Positions 21,526-33,185 are shown, counted from the stretch's first letter. The stretch: 64,000 nucleotides of DNA from Macrosoma leucophasiata (GCA_036365455.1 JAWQUS010000009.1:4990001-5054000), one strand, 5' to 3'. Numbers and translations are program-made. Notes: a model not told the origin generated them from the sequence alone.

Positions 21526-21680
21526 TGACGACCCGGTTATTCCAGCGGTGTGAGATGGCCGTTTGATTCGAAGAGTCGCGGGTTCGATCCCCGCTCCGGG
21601 ACATAAATTTGTATGGCCAACAGATATTCGTTTCGGGTCTGGGTGTTTATGTATGTGTTGCATGTGTGCAGTATTCATTT
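21526..21680 (+). repeat. Family B tRNA-derived SINE
   Basis: The head CCCGGTTATTCCAGCGGTGT holds a box A-like block, and GCGGGTTCGATCCCCGC is a strong box B. The body TTTCGGGTCTGGGTGTTTAT follows. The usual GCACCCACGACACAGG tail is lost. The acceptor arm does not pair as in a functional tRNA. Confidence 0.85.
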
Positions 21681-21744
21681 ACCATCCCTCTTATATGTGA
21701 TAAAATAAATAGAAAAGGTGACTGACTGACTGAACAATGCACAG

Positions 21745-21884
21745 TTCATATTGTAGCAATTATATTTGCGGATTTTCCTGCGTAGACAATTCTTCCAAGA
21801 GAGGAAGTTCTCTCTTACCCAGGATAGTTGGAAGAATTGTCTACGCGTGAAAATCTTCAAATATAATTGCTACGATATATGAAA
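21745..21884. mobile_element. Foldback element (~140 bp)
   Basis: Arms of about 50 bp, TTGTAGCAATTATATTTGCG through TGCGTAGACAATTCTTCCAA, are mirrored with few mismatches around a ~30-nt loop. The loop contains its own hairpin GAGAGGAAGTTCTCTC. No coding content. Confidence 0.85.
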
Positions 21885-22077
21885 CTTGCGGAAACAATTC
21901 ATATTACTGGGCGGAACAGGATAGAATTTGACATATGGGCAATATAGGGCGCCGTTTTTATAAGTAACGTCGCTGAGTATGTTTTGCCGTGATAGTATTC
22001 CTATTAAATTCGTTATGTATGTACTTTCACTATGATTTTTTTCATACCTACGTCCAAAAGGTACCACCGTTTAGCTG

Positions 22078-22078
<1 letters not shown>

Positions 22079-22123
<45 letters not shown>
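22079..22123. repeat. (CA)n microsatellite
   Basis: About 22 uninterrupted CA units. Confidence 0.98.
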
Positions 22124-22124
<1 letters not shown>

Positions 22125-22719
22125 ACCCACTTGAATCTAACAAAAAAAATAAATTGAAATGAACGATGGACGTAGCGCAGAATAAAAAATTGCATCTCCA
22201 CTTTACGCGTAGGAGAGGTAACCTAAAAAAAATGTTTTCAATATTTTATCGCACGAATTTTTTCGCATACTTAATATGTTTACCTACTCCTGCCAAATTA
22301 CAGCTTTCTAGTAGGTACTAAAAGTCTACGAGCATAGTTTCGGACAGACGGACGGACATGGCGCAAAAACGAAAAAAAAGCAGTACCTAATTAAATTAAC
22401 AACAGAATACGAACTTAAAAATTTAAAGCCACATTTTACAGCTGACATTAGATAGGTCGCAGCAGCGTCATATTATTACATATTCTCTGGCAGCTCCGAG
22501 TCACGAGTGCTACTATTTAGTGGCAAGAAGATTAGATAATGTAGTGCAGATTAGCCCTTCCGGTTGCTCCACACGCGTTGCTACCGCGAATTCAGCATCA
22601 TAATAAATAAAACTCCGTCGCACCTACACCTGGTGTGTAAATGCAATTTTTTTACAATAATGATTGAATGATTCTCAGAGAAGCTTGTAGAATTTTCACC
22701 AATTTATCAAAAAATCTTC

Positions 22720-22915
22720 TTGCCGCTAAATGATTGCGTTCAGCGATATTCTGCTACCTACGACCCGGTAATTTTGGGCACACATGCATGGCACCTTAGG
22801 CCTCAGTAGTGGCAACACATGCATTGAAATCTCTGTTTTGTTGTTTATGGGCTCCATTATTACTTCATTGTAAACTGTATGCTTGTTTTCCACTTCATGA
22901 CATAAAAAAATGAAG
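22720..22915 (+). repeat. Family A repeat, diverged
   Basis: Recognisable blocks are TTGCCGCTAAATGATTG, GGCACCTTAGGCCTCAGTAG and GTAAACTGTATGCTTGTTTT, ending CACTTCATGACATAAAA. Further decayed family A-like words lie upstream at 22505-22560. Confidence 0.7.
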
Positions 22916-22998
22916 ATTAATAATAAGGACTTAAACTTGGAAGCCTAAATTTGCAATCCGAATAATACCAGCATACAAGGATGAATCTAAATTCTGTC

Positions 22999-23193
22999 GA
23001 GCCATTTGGTCCAGCGGTGTGTGATGTCCGTTTTAACCGAGGGTCACGGGTTCGATTCCCGTACCGGGACAAATATTTGTATGGCCTACAGATATTTGTT
23101 TCGGGTCTGGGTGTTTGTGTATGTGTCATGTGTGTAAAACGGCACCCACGACACAGGTTTATTCCTAGTGTGGAGCTGTGAACGTAAGCGTAA
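22999..23193 (+). repeat. Family B tRNA-derived SINE, near full length
   Basis: Head GGTCCAGCGGTGTGTGATG, box B ACGGGTTCGATTCCCGT, body TTTCGGGTCTGGGTGTTTGT and tail CGGCACCCACGACACAGG to GAACGTAAGCG. It abuts a reversed family A copy, so the 3' ends of the two repeats meet. Confidence 0.9.
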
Positions 23194-23197
23194 TTTT

Positions 23198-23465
23198 TTT
23201 TTATGTAATGCAAGTGGCAAACAATCATGCAGTTTACATTGATGTTAAGTGATGACTGCAGCCTAGACACAAGGTCAAGACCAGAGGTCAAAATGCAGAT
23301 GCGTTACCACTTCTGAGGCCTTAGGTGTTATGCCTCTGTGCCGGAAATTACAGGGCCGTACATTACCACCGGACCGGCACACGATAGTGCCATTTAGCGG
23401 CAAGTATATTAGGTAATGCGGTCCAGCCGACGCCTGCGAGCCGCGTCACTGTAGCTTTTTTTTAC
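23198..23465 (-). repeat. Family A repeat, near full length
   Basis: Reverse orientation, from TTTTTATGTAATGCAAGTGG to GAGCCGCGTCACTGTAGCT. A 15-20-bp piece around the GAACACTAC block is missing. Confidence 0.88.
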
Positions 23466-23756
23466 TTGAGCTCTGACCTATCCATATGTTACAGAAATCT
23501 TGTTTATCTTTTCTTTTGATACGATGAGGGAGCGGAGAGGTCGGGTTTACTTCCTGTATCGCAGGAAGTGAGTTGATTATTTGCTCTGCTGGCTATCCAT
23601 TTGATAGTTCAACGGAACACGGGTTACAGTTACAACAGACTATAGATACAAATCACTTCGGAAATAGATCTACATATCGTATCCGTTATGTTATGGGAAA
23701 GACTATACTTAATACCTCAATTTGTTACTTATTATAACAAGTAACATATTCAAAAA

Positions 23757-23822
23757 ACACGATTCGCCGGTTACGTTTTGGCCCATGTAACAGGTGGCGA
23801 GCCTGTTGCCATCTAAACATAT
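23757..23822 (-). repeat. Family C SINE fragment
   Basis: GATTCGCCGGTTACGTTTTG then CATGTAACAGGTGGCGAGCC and TGTTGCCATCT is the reverse of the family C body. Three near-repeats of AACATATAATAAAT follow. Confidence 0.75.
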
Positions 23823-23829
23823 AATAAAT

Positions 23830-24872
23830 GCCATCTAACATATATAATAAATCTAACATATTAAAGAAAGAAGAAAGAAAGATGATGTTACTGTTAACAA
23901 TAATGATAACACAAACATTTTCACGTTAATTTGAACATATCTCTAAAATAAGGGAGCCAATTACAAATATTCGCTCCATTGAGTCTTATGTGATTCGTCG
24001 AGGCTCATGATTTGTGAAAACTTCGCCTCTGTACGTGTTATCATGACTGAAGTACTTAGAGTTCCGTTACAAACATTGTATCGGATTGGATTGGACTTTG
24101 ATGATATTGGGGGAAATGCTGCACATCCCCCCTGGATGTGCTACCGAAGCAATTAATACAACAATAGTGCTATCACTGTTGGAGGTGGTATAGAGTGGAC
24201 TGTATTTATAGGAGATGTACTTTGTACACTGGTTACAAAAAGGTCTTTAAGTGAAACCGGCCGTGGTGAGAATGTAAATTACAATGCAAAATTGATGATA
24301 GATTGAACGTTGATGGAACGAATACGGAACGAATGATTGATCGTCGCCGTGGTTGGTCGTCGCCGTCGGTGTCGTCGCGCTTGACGATTCGACGACACGA
24401 CGTTTGTGGGGCCCGCCTTCACCAATCAAGCACGATGAATGTAATTGAAGTGCTTGACAATCACTATAAACAATTTCCGTAGATAGGTTTTGTATGCCCA
24501 ATAAGATCATTCTTACTATCTTGATATTATTGGACATATGACCGGTCCCACCTTGTCAAATAGGTCGAGTACTATCCGTACAGGTTTCAGATGCCCAGGA
24601 ATATCAATACAGATCTTGACCAAGTAGGTCGAGTATTGTCCAAAGGCGGGGTGGGTCGAAGTGTCTTTTAAGCTCTCATTTGAAAGAGATCCGACTGAGT
24701 TTGTTTGGAAGTGGAGTTCTTTTCAATAGTAACTGCACTTGGAAATCTACTAAGTGAATAACTTATATTTTGACGACTTATTATTCTTTCTTTCTTTATA
24801 AAAAAAAATTACTTAGTTTTTTATTCCGATTTTAATTTTCTTTGAATATATCTGATTTACTAATACTGTAAA
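23830..24872. other. No gene recognised
   Basis: Contains a GTCGTCGCCG-like triplet-rich patch at 24340-24400 but no assignable gene or element. Confidence 0.4.
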
Positions 24873-25212
24873 GCGCGCATGGCCCAGCGGCTGGTGAAGA
24901 TCGTAAGCGATCTGCTCGGTTAAGCACTACGGGTGCGCTAGTGGCAAATTAAATGCGCGTTTCCGTGCTTCGGAGGGCACGTTAAGCCGTCGGTCCCGGT
25001 TGCTATCGATGGATAGCAGTCGTTAAACCTTGTCGGAGGCCTTATGGGCGGTTTTGACAACATCCGACAGTGGGTTGGCCACTAACCCACCCACCTCCAC
25101 CAATCCGCATTGGAGCAGCGTGGTGGAGTAAGCTCCAGGCCTCCCCCCAAAAAGGGGAGAGACTCGTGCCCAGCAGTGGGACGTATAATGGGTTGCCATT
25201 ATTATTATTATT
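24873..25212 (+). repeat. Family D repeat, full length
   Basis: Begins GCGCGCATGGCCCAGCGGCT, continues with AAGCGATCTGCTCGGTTAAG, CTTCGGAGGGCACGTTAAGC, GTGGTGGAGTAAGCTCCA and CCCAGCAGTGGGACGTATAA, and ends in GCCATTATTATTATTATT. The trinucleotide tail implies retroposition. The box-like GGCCCAGCGGCTGG start may be tRNA-derived, but no clear box B exists. About 18 bp after GCACTACGGG is deleted relative to the copies at 36987 and 57100. Confidence 0.88.
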
Positions 25213-25664
25213 TACTTATACTGTATGTAATGATGAAGAACGCGTGTAACGCTCTTTTCCTACTCCGTAAGGGATTTGTCGTGAAGATACCTATATCGTA
25301 CATTGAGCCGTGCACAAAAATCCAGTTCTTTGCTGTTCTCATCATAATGATGCCGTCCGGCCCGGTGTTATGTAACTGCCGTAAATCCGCTTACATTTTT
25401 CAGATTTGTTTTCGAGTTAATTAGCCTGGATTTTAAATATTCGGCACGAGCTTGTTGATTGAGGCGTTACTGTGGTTACTGCCGTTTTTTGCCTTCAAAA
25501 TGTAGGGAAATTGAAAATTTAATTTAATTTTTATATTGCCAAATTAACACGTACGTGCCAGTTAGAAATTTTCAAACTGGTCGAAAAAGGAACATAAAAG
25601 TGATATATAGTAACAGATTTGCCAAAAAATGGGTGAGAAAACCTATTGTAGGAGAAGAAAGCGT

Positions 25665-25706
25665 GCGATAGAGATTCCTTAGTATCCACTTAGGAATCTC
25701 TATTGC
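25665..25706. other. Hairpin, 16-bp arms
   Basis: GCGATAGAGATTCCTT and AGGAATCTCTATTGCG-type arms pair around about 10 nt. It stands alone and is unassigned. Confidence 0.8.
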
Positions 25707-25805
25707 GTCTAGTTTTTTCGTCTTGTTTTTCGTTTCGTCGTCAAATTAACTTCACTCGTAATTATTGGTCAAAAATTCAATCCCTGATAGCGATTTAAAT
25801 ATATA

Positions 25806-26090
25806 TTTTTTTATGTTATGAAAGTGACAAACAAGCATGCAGCTCACATTGATGTTAAGTGATGGCTGCAGCCGATAGACACAGAAAGACCAGAGGTTAA
25901 AATGCAGATGCGTTACCACCCCTGAGGCGTAAGGTGTTATGCCCTGTGCCGGGAATTACAGCCCCGTACATTACCACCTGACCGGAACACGATAGTGCTG
26001 AACACTACTATTTAGCGGCAAGTATATTAGGTAATGCGGTGGAGCCTACGTCCGCGAGCTTCGTCACTGGAGCTCTACCACCAGTAAAAA
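25806..26090 (-). repeat. Family A repeat, full length
   Basis: Complete in reverse, from the T run and ATGTTATGAAAGTGACAAAC to CTTCGTCACTGGAGCTCTAC and CACCAGTAAAA. One of the best-preserved copies. Confidence 0.92.
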
Positions 26091-26094
26091 AAAT

Positions 26095-28030
26095 ACAGAA
26101 ACAGTACCAACCGTTCACCGCGTAACTCACCTGCATACTTAAAACCTCGATGTTTACACGTTGTCAATAATAGTCAGGAGTATAAATAAAGAATTGTTTC
26201 CAGCGAAGCGAATTTACTTGTTTTTCGCGCTGTTTTACTATCCCGACAACGGTATTGGACTTCCTACGTATTAGCCAGAGTTGGACAGAGTGAACATTTA
26301 ATTTACAGTCGTTTAACGCTCGCTACCATTTACAATCGCTTTAAGCGATGCGGGCGCTTTGAAGTTTGTTTTAATTATGAACTATGAAATAAATTCTCAG
26401 GTTTTGAATAACATTTCTAATTAACAGAAGATTATATCACACACGACACGTGTTTTTAAATGTTAAGTAAGAAACAAAAATTTAATGAAAATGTAGGTGG
26501 TGATGTTATTTGTTTTTTCATATAGACCTATCAGGTTAAACACGTAACACAAATCTGTCTATCAAATCTTGCTCATAAAATTAACGGATGCAGAATGGCT
26601 TGCCTTAACTTACCTCTTCCAAATCAATAGAAAACCGATTCTGTTTATTAATTCTTTTCATTAAGTTGTAATATAGATAATTACAGGCCAAATGTAAGAT
26701 GCAAGTCAAGATCTATTTTCGATCTGCCATGAGACAGTTACCTACGCACTTTTATGAAAAGAAACCAAGAACCAAGCCTTAAAAAAGAAAGTATCTATTC
26801 GTAAAGTTACAACAATTTACTAAAAATACGTATTACATAAATAAATTCGATCATGCAAACCGCACCAATATAGTATTCGTTCATGGTTTATTGACGCTTT
26901 CTATATAGAATACTGTTGATAGAATTCAAAATAAGATCACATACTCGATTGTATATTCTAGAAAACTGCTCTCTTCTATTTCATATATCCTGAACAATGT
27001 TGATTTAGATTCGAACGTTATTAAATAACAAAACCACTCTTCTGCACGTACGTTTGTATCTATGTCAGGTAAAGATGATAATAATGAAAAATATTTTCTT
27101 GTAGATTGCTGAATAGGGAATCGGACAACTTTTGAGAATGTCTTTAAAATTATTCTTTATACGTTTAAACAAAAAATCAATTCTTTGAAGCATGTATTAT
27201 TTCAATCGTTCTATCGATTTTGAACTGGTGCCAAAATTCTGTCACTTACTTGGACTCGGATTATGTTATGCCATTAATAAATTCGCATTTCTTTTAGTGG
27301 TAACTCAAAATTCACACATTTAGATTAAAAGACGAAATCTGGGAATATTTCTATGAAGGTCGAAATCAATTCACATCGATCACTTCGGGAAATACCGAGT
27401 GTACCTATACATACACACATAATCGGTCTGTTAATTGGAAATATTTACAAAGGTTAAGGAGTCATTTATTATCGGTATAATTGGACAGATAGGTTTAAAG
27501 ATACTTTATTCTCTTACATGAGAAGAAAAATACATAATTAATGTAAATTTGATGTCGTACACGCATTCGCACAAAACACACATATTGTAACTTTAGATTT
27601 GGAGTTTTCTCACTATGAAATTAAACAGTATAAATAAAATTGTTATTAACAACCTCCCAAACTTTTTATATGGCTAGATAATTTTATTATGAATGCATTT
27701 AGGTGTTCCGTTTTTTTTTAATTTTGACGGTATATTATTAAATAGTTGCGCTCCCTCAAACGTCAACATTCGCTTACCGTGGGTAGTTCGCGGTTTCGGA
27801 AGTACAAGATAACTGGCTCGTCTGGAGGAGCGTTTACTTACTTGCAGATAATTAATTAAAATGATTAAATCCGTAGCACTTTCTCCACGAGTGGAGATCG
27901 AAGCTGCAATCTAGAACCTAGGCAAGTGCCCGTGCCAGTGCCAGTATTCATGAGGCCTAATCTTATCTTGAGACCACGATCTTAGGAGCCTATATTGATA
28001 AGCACGATTAGACCGAAGATTGTTATCTCA
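26095..28030. other. No gene recognised (1.9 kb)
   Basis: AT-rich with no ORF of 60 codons and no repeat I can name. Confidence 0.5.
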
Positions 28031-28366
28031 AGTAAACGTAACGTAACTTAACGCCTGCAATCTCGAAGGGGTAGGTAGGCAGAGGTAAATGCATGCATTC
28101 AAGCGTACATGCAAACATCCAGGATTCGCCGGTTACGTTTTTGACCTATGTAACAGGTGGCGAGCCTGTTGACATCTCCGGGCACATTACCAAACTTCGA
28201 GGTACTGGGAAATTTCCAGAAAATTGAAAAATCCCAATAGAACTTAAGATAAAGTACATTACACTGATTACCATTATCTCCGATATCCCCGAACCGGGCA
28301 TAGAACCAGAACCCAGGATACCAACGTGGTAGTAGTGGCCTGTTACCACTCGGCTACTGACGCAAT
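28031..28366 (-). repeat. Family C SINE, near full length
   Basis: In reverse: tail (AACGCCTGCAATCTCGAAGG), body (GTAACAGGTGGCGAGCCTGT, GGCACATTACCAAACTTCG) and head with box A-like AGTAGCCGAGTGGTAACAGG and a damaged box B. It matches 44936-45265 throughout. Confidence 0.88.
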
Positions 28367-28567
28367 CCTTACTTAATATTATAAATGCGAAAGTAACTGT
28401 CTGTCTGTCGGTCTGTCTGTCTGTTACCATTTCACGTCCAAACGACTGAACCGATTTTAATGAAATTTGGTACAGAGATAGAGCTTACTGGTACTGAGAA
28501 AGAACATAGGCTACTTAGTTATTTATAAAACCAAATCCACGCGAGTGAAGCCGCGGGCAACAGCTCG
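28367..28567 (+). mobile_element. Helitron-like repeat
   Basis: AATATTATAAATGCGAAAGT, GTCTGTCTGTTACC, CTGAACCGATTTTAATGAAA and TTTGGTACAGAGATAG lead to CACGCGAGTGAAGCCGCGGG and CAACAGCTCG, where CTAG has become CTCG. This layout is widespread in Lepidoptera. No protein is encoded. Confidence 0.65.
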
Positions 28568-28839
28568 TAAAAAATAATTACTTACATGATGCGACGACAT
28601 TTTGCTGTAATGTTTATACTTGACTACCGACACGTGAATAGGATCGTAGACGAGATTTGACATTCAACAGCCCTATTCAGTGTAAGGTGTAAGTCAAGGT
28701 TCAGTGAGTAATAACCAACAAGTTTATGGTCGAAATTCACATTTATAATAATCCATACCTATCTGAATTATAATTGTGTAAATAATGGACCATGATGTGG
28801 CATTGGCATTTATGTTTTAAATATACGGTACTTTCTTTT

Positions 28840-29087
28840 GTCCCGTTCTTCGGAGGGCACGTTAAGCCGTCCCGGTTGCTATCGATAGATAGCAGTCGTT
28901 AAACCTTGTCGGAGGCCATATGGGCGGGTTGAAAACAACCGACAGCGGGTTGGCCACTAACCCGTATCTACATCAACCCGCATTGGAGCAGCGTGGTGGA
29001 GTAAGCTCCAGTCCTGCAGCCAAAAAGGGGAGAGACTCGAGCCCAGCAGTGGGACGTTTCAAGGGTTGCCATTATTATTATTTCTTT
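28840..29087 (+). repeat. Family D repeat, 5' truncated
   Basis: Starts at TTCTTCGGAGGGCACGTTAA and ends at GGGTTGCCATTATTATTATT. It lacks the GGCCCAGCGG head. Confidence 0.88.
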
Positions 29088-29774
29088 TGTCTACAAAATT
29101 ACGTAGTCAAAGGCGTTCTTTGGCAGAAATAGAACTATACCTGTAGCTTAGACAAACCTTTAAAAGTCGAAACAAACCTAAAGACCAACAAGTGTGTTTA
29201 ACGCTGTTCTAAGTTACCATTTAGTCGCAATTTTCTCCAGGATTATATAGTTTCTGGAAAATACATTAAGAACACAATTTACGCTACAAACAAGTCATAG
29301 AAGGTTATCGTGATGTAAATCAACATTTTGTTGTTTTGTTTCACGATTTATTAAGCAACAACTTCGTTCATAACCACGTTATATTAACAGCGGTCACGTT
29401 TGGGAAAAAGGTCGCCGAGGAAGGAAAGAGTAAGATGGCACTTTCCTCTTCTGCCTTAAATGAGCAACCTATGAGGGAAAGGGGGGTTATTAAAAAGAGG
29501 ATTTTATCGATTCGTTGGAATCTTTATCTTTATGTATGTTGCCCTGATTATTCCGAGAGACATTACGCGATTGGAACAGTGTGACTGTTTACTTGTCGAT
29601 GTTAACTGGTTGTATCAGATGCTTCCGTAAATGAATAGTTCTAATCCATTAGTGATCTTCGATGCCGATAATCTCGAACCAGCAATTGATATCAGTTCTA
29701 TTATTCTTTAACTTCATTAATTCAGGCATTGCATACCTCTACAATTTACGTCATCTGCTCCTACTAAGCGACTT
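29088..29774. other. No gene recognised
   Basis: Short ORF at 29336-29584 has no recognisable motif. Confidence 0.4.
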
Positions 29775-29963
29775 TTAGTGGAGGCAAATGCATGCGTTCT
29801 GCATACCTACATTCAAACCCTCGTTTCTCCAGTTACGTTTCGTCTCATGTAATGGGTGGCGAGCCTGTTGAAATCACTGGGCACATTACTAAACTGCGAA
29901 GGTGACACAAACTTCTACAACCCAGGACCCCCAGTAATGGCCTGCCACCACTAAACTGCTGAA
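29775..29963 (-). repeat. Family C SINE, internally deleted
   Basis: Tail and body are clear (CATGTAATGGGTGGCGAGCC, TGGGCACATTACTAAACTGC). About 100 bp between body and head is missing. The head ends near CACCACTAAACTGCTG. Confidence 0.75.
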
Positions 29964-29964
29964 A

Positions 29965-30779
29965 AATTTGTCCGTTCCATATGCAAAGAACATGGAGATA
30001 CAACACTGTACGGACATGAGGGACACAGCTAGTCGACAAATTGGCCAATGTTTGAGCGAATGTTGAATAAAATGAAGTTTGTGCAAAAGTTAAATTAGAA
30101 AGCAACTCGAAACGTACGCAAACTATAGCTGTGTTATTATTTAATTCAATTGGATTTGCTAAGGTGTGGTACATAACATTGACGCGAAATATTCTGTTAT
30201 TCCTGTTACCTTGCTCAGCTGGAATGTTTCGAAAAATTGGATTTTTATACGCCAACAACTTAATTATACTTATTCCTCTGATCAAAGGTTCAAGAGGCTA
30301 CGTAAGGGTAAGGAATCCGAAATATGAATGTAAACGTGGAATACTCTTTGAAACTAACATGGAGTCGACGCAAAGACCGAAGTTGACATCAAAGTAAATG
30401 AGTTTAACGCAAACTCATAAAGCAGTAGCTTTAAGCTACCTAATTAACTCTTTAATATCTCGACGTTCTCGACATCAGACATGCAATACGAGAGTTAGCG
30501 ACGGATGGTAGTTTCATGAAGGTACCTATAGATATTTTATTATTTGATGCACCTTTTTTTAAATTTTGCTACGTATATACATATATTGATCTTATAATAT
30601 TTACGTAATTTGAACTAGCTAGAAGAAATCATTCTGATTTTACATTATGAATTCGAGATCATAAGTTTTTTTTTAATGTTTAATTATGTAAGTGCCTAAT
30701 TAGTGGTGCGTATAAGCAGACAAGTAGCCTATAGAAATTTTCATAAAGAGTAGAAGTCCTAAGAAAATAGGTTGCCAAT
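29965..30779. other. No gene recognised
   Basis: Unassigned AT-rich sequence with overlapping short ORFs on both strands. Confidence 0.4.
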
Positions 30780-30905
30780 TGTTTTGACAAGAATCGTGAA
30801 GCCTTACATCCACATCTAAATACAATAGTACTGAACACCATTTAAAGGTAGACAGGTAATACAGTACTGCTGTGTCCATGAGCTCTAACAGGATACCACT
30901 GTGTA
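30780..30905 (-). repeat. Family A repeat, strongly diverged
   Basis: ACAATAGTACTGAACACCAT, GGTAGACAGGTAATACAGTA and CATGAGCTCTAACAGGATAC keep the order of family A in reverse. Confidence 0.5.
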
Positions 30906-31739
30906 ACATTAAGATATAGAATTTAAATTCACATTTATGTTCACATTTATTAAACCAACAATAAGATACAGTTACAAGCGTAAATCACAGAACAACATCC
31001 GCACTCCTTCACTGGTGTGCGGCGATCCGCGGACCATTGGTTTTTATGTCCGTTTATGTCTGTTGTTAGAGTATAATAATGTGTAGGTATGTTATAGATA
31101 TGTCGGCGTATCGTGAATTCCCCAGCGAAGCTAAGTTCACCCGAATAGATGTAAAAAAAAAGTTGAAAACACGGGTTCAAGCTCGCTCTTCACTCCCGAC
31201 GCTAAATTATTATCGCGAAAGGGTTAGTTTTAAAAGGTTCTAACAATAAAATTAATGAAAATATTTTCTAGTGCCTGTTTCACAATGTAATGTTGTTGCG
31301 AATCCGAGATAATGTCGAAGCTGGAAGCATTTTGTAAAGCGTCGATTTTTGAAAATTAAAATTTGTGTTTGGTTTTTATTAAATTAATGTAATGTCAAAT
31401 ATATCTGCATTGTGTAAGCGTGTATTACCAAATTCTGTAGTTGATTCACTGTCGATATCTACAAAAAAAAAATGTTGTCGAAACTAGAATTCGAAAAGAT
31501 GCGTGATGTAGTGTCTATCTATAGGTGATAAAAAATACCAAGCGAATATTGAGTGAGCGGGTAAATGAATGTGTCTACTCCTTTGTGAAAAAGCAGAAGG
31601 AAAGTTACGCTTTTTAAGAAAACAAAAAAAAATACTATGTGCCTACTCCTTCGGGAATAGACAGAAGGAAAGTTATGCTACTCGTATTTACGAAAAAAAA
31701 ATGATGGGATCATTTTAAAATATTATTATTTGCTTTACA
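30906..31739. other. No gene; small direct duplication
   Basis: At 31565-31690 two phrases (GTCTACTCCTTTGTGAAAAA.. and GCCTACTCCTTCGGGAATAG.., each followed by CAGAAGGAAAGTTA-like text) form a direct repeat about 66 bp apart. They resemble family C tails. Nothing else recognised. Confidence 0.45.
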
Positions 31740-31740
31740 G

Positions 31741-31998
31741 TCATCGCACATAAAGTTTCTCGAATGTGGTTATGGTGTGAACTGCCGGCCCATAATTACT
31801 TAGAACATATTCGCATGGAATGGTGTCGCGTTGCACCGTGTCATCGTTCTTGACCACTGCAGATTTCGTGCGGATGCGGACGTGCGGTTTACTGATTTCG
31901 TATAGTGATTCATTGTTGGACGTAAGGATGACAACACCGGTAACTGGAAATGCTGCACCCTTCCCAAGTGTTTTGAAGCCTTCTTTCGACGTACCCAA
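31741..31998 (-). CDS. Unrecognised 85-codon ORF, possible gene or exon fragment
   Basis: I do not recognise this protein. It starts MGTSKEGFKTLGKGAAFPVT, continues GVVILTSNNESLYEISKPHV and ends with TITTFEKLYVR then a stop. Composition is less AT-rich than the flanks, residue use looks protein-like, and there are no low-complexity runs. This is the main reason to list it. No signal peptide, membrane segment or zinc motif is visible. No splice sites or promoter can be placed with confidence, although minus-strand GGGTACGTCG just upstream of the ATG region includes a GT. It could be a host exon, an old transposon ORF or chance. Confidence that it is real coding sequence is low. Confidence 0.3.
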   Translation of the reverse strand: MGTSKEGFKTLGKGAAFPVTGVVILTSNNESLYEISKPHVRIRTKSAVVKNDDTVQRDTIPCEYVLSNYGPAVHTITTFEKLYVR

Positions 31999-32138
31999 TC
32001 ATTTGAAGTGTTGTGTCATCCGTGTGCTCCAAATAATGAAATAAGTAATGGCTTATGGCGAGATTTATATATCCTCTTACACTTTACAGTATCCAACTAG
32101 AAATATTGTACATCGACCTTAGAAGGAGACTTCGGCTT

Positions 32139-32283
32139 ATTTCGGGTCTGTAGAGCGTTAGCTCTTTCGCACCATATCTATCTGTCGTTTGTCGACCATT
32201 TTGATCAGGTATTGACCATTACGGGACTGTCAGTGCTTACGTAGGCAGTGTGCAACAGAGATAACGCTCTACGAAGTCGAAAC
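32139..32283 (-). mobile_element. Family E MITE
   Basis: Ends TTTCGGGTCTGTAGAGCGTT and ATAACGCTCTACGAAGTCGA-type text are inverted repeats of each other, about 145 bp apart. Reverse-complement relation to the copy at 36598-36735 extends outside the repeats on the left (AGTATCCAAC), so the true element may be larger. Confidence 0.7.
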
Positions 32284-32285
32284 AA

Positions 32286-32607
32286 CTCCGTCACTGGAAC
32301 TCTACTGGTGGTAGAGTTCCAGTGACGGAGCTCGCGGGCGTAGGCACCACCGCATTACCTAATATACTTGCCGCTAAATGGTAGTGTTCAGCACTATCGT
32401 GTTCCGGTCAGGTGGTAATGTACGGCCCTGTAATTTCAGGCACAGAGGCATATCACCTAATGCCTCAGGAGTGGCAGCGCATCTGCATTTTGACCTCTGG
32501 TCATTGTGTGGGTGTCTATAGGCTGCAGTCATCACTTAACATCAATGTGAACTGCATGCTTGTTTGCCACTTTTATTACATAAAAAAAAAAAAAAAAAAA
32601 AAAAACA
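32286..32607 (+). repeat. Family A repeat, full length, palindromic 5' edge
   Basis: Complete unit, ACTGGTGGTAGAGTTCCAGT to TTGCCACTTTTATTACATAA plus a run of about 25 A. Just before it, 32286-32305 is the exact reverse complement of 32311-32330, so the copy is fused to about 20 bp of an inverted partner. The family E MITE touches this edge. Confidence 0.92.
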
Positions 32608-32844
32608 AGCCGATCGTCTCTTTCGTAGGTTCGACGTGCAATATTTATTGCTGAGCTCTGTACTTTTAATGTAAGTTGAAATATTATTTGTATATTCGCC
32701 AATGAAAGTCCTAACTTTCAAAAGACACTAATTTTGTATCACAGTTGTATCAAACTCTTACGTTCTTATGATTTTCTAACAAGTTGAAAGCGAGGCGAGT
32801 GCTCAAAAAGTTCTCTTATGGAGGCACTTGCTGCTAAATAGTAG

Positions 32845-32895
32845 TATTTTTTTATTTGGCGGCAGATAGATTAGGCAATGCGGTGGTGCCAGCAC
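32845..32895 (-). repeat. Family A fragment
   Basis: TTGGCGGCAGATAGATTAGG then CAATGCGGTGGTGCC corresponds to the reversed 5' region of family A. Confidence 0.6.
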
Positions 32896-33001
32896 CACTA
32901 AATTAAATCGGGTCAGACCAAAAAAGTGATATCAGTTTCTTATTACAAAGGGAGGAACTCTTTATGACACCTTCCTTAGTTTGCAAGACGTATATAAAAC
33001 G

Positions 33002-33185
33002 GCCTACACACCACCCGATAATCAGACGCGATATCGGGGCAGTTGTGGTGGGGATGATCGTCCCTAAATCGTGAGCTCGCTGAAACCGATACAATTCTGG
33101 TTACGATTTGCCTACACACGAGGCGATTATGGTCCTCCCCATCACTGTCCCGATATCGCTTCTGATTATCGGGTCGTGTGTAGGC
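33002..33185. mobile_element. 184-bp foldback MITE
   Basis: Arms of about 50 bp: GCCTACACACCACCCGATAA then TCAGACGCGATATCGGGGCA on the left, mirrored on the right with few mismatches. A second TGCCTACACACGAGGCGATT lies inside near 33109-33128. No protein encoded. Confidence 0.88.
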
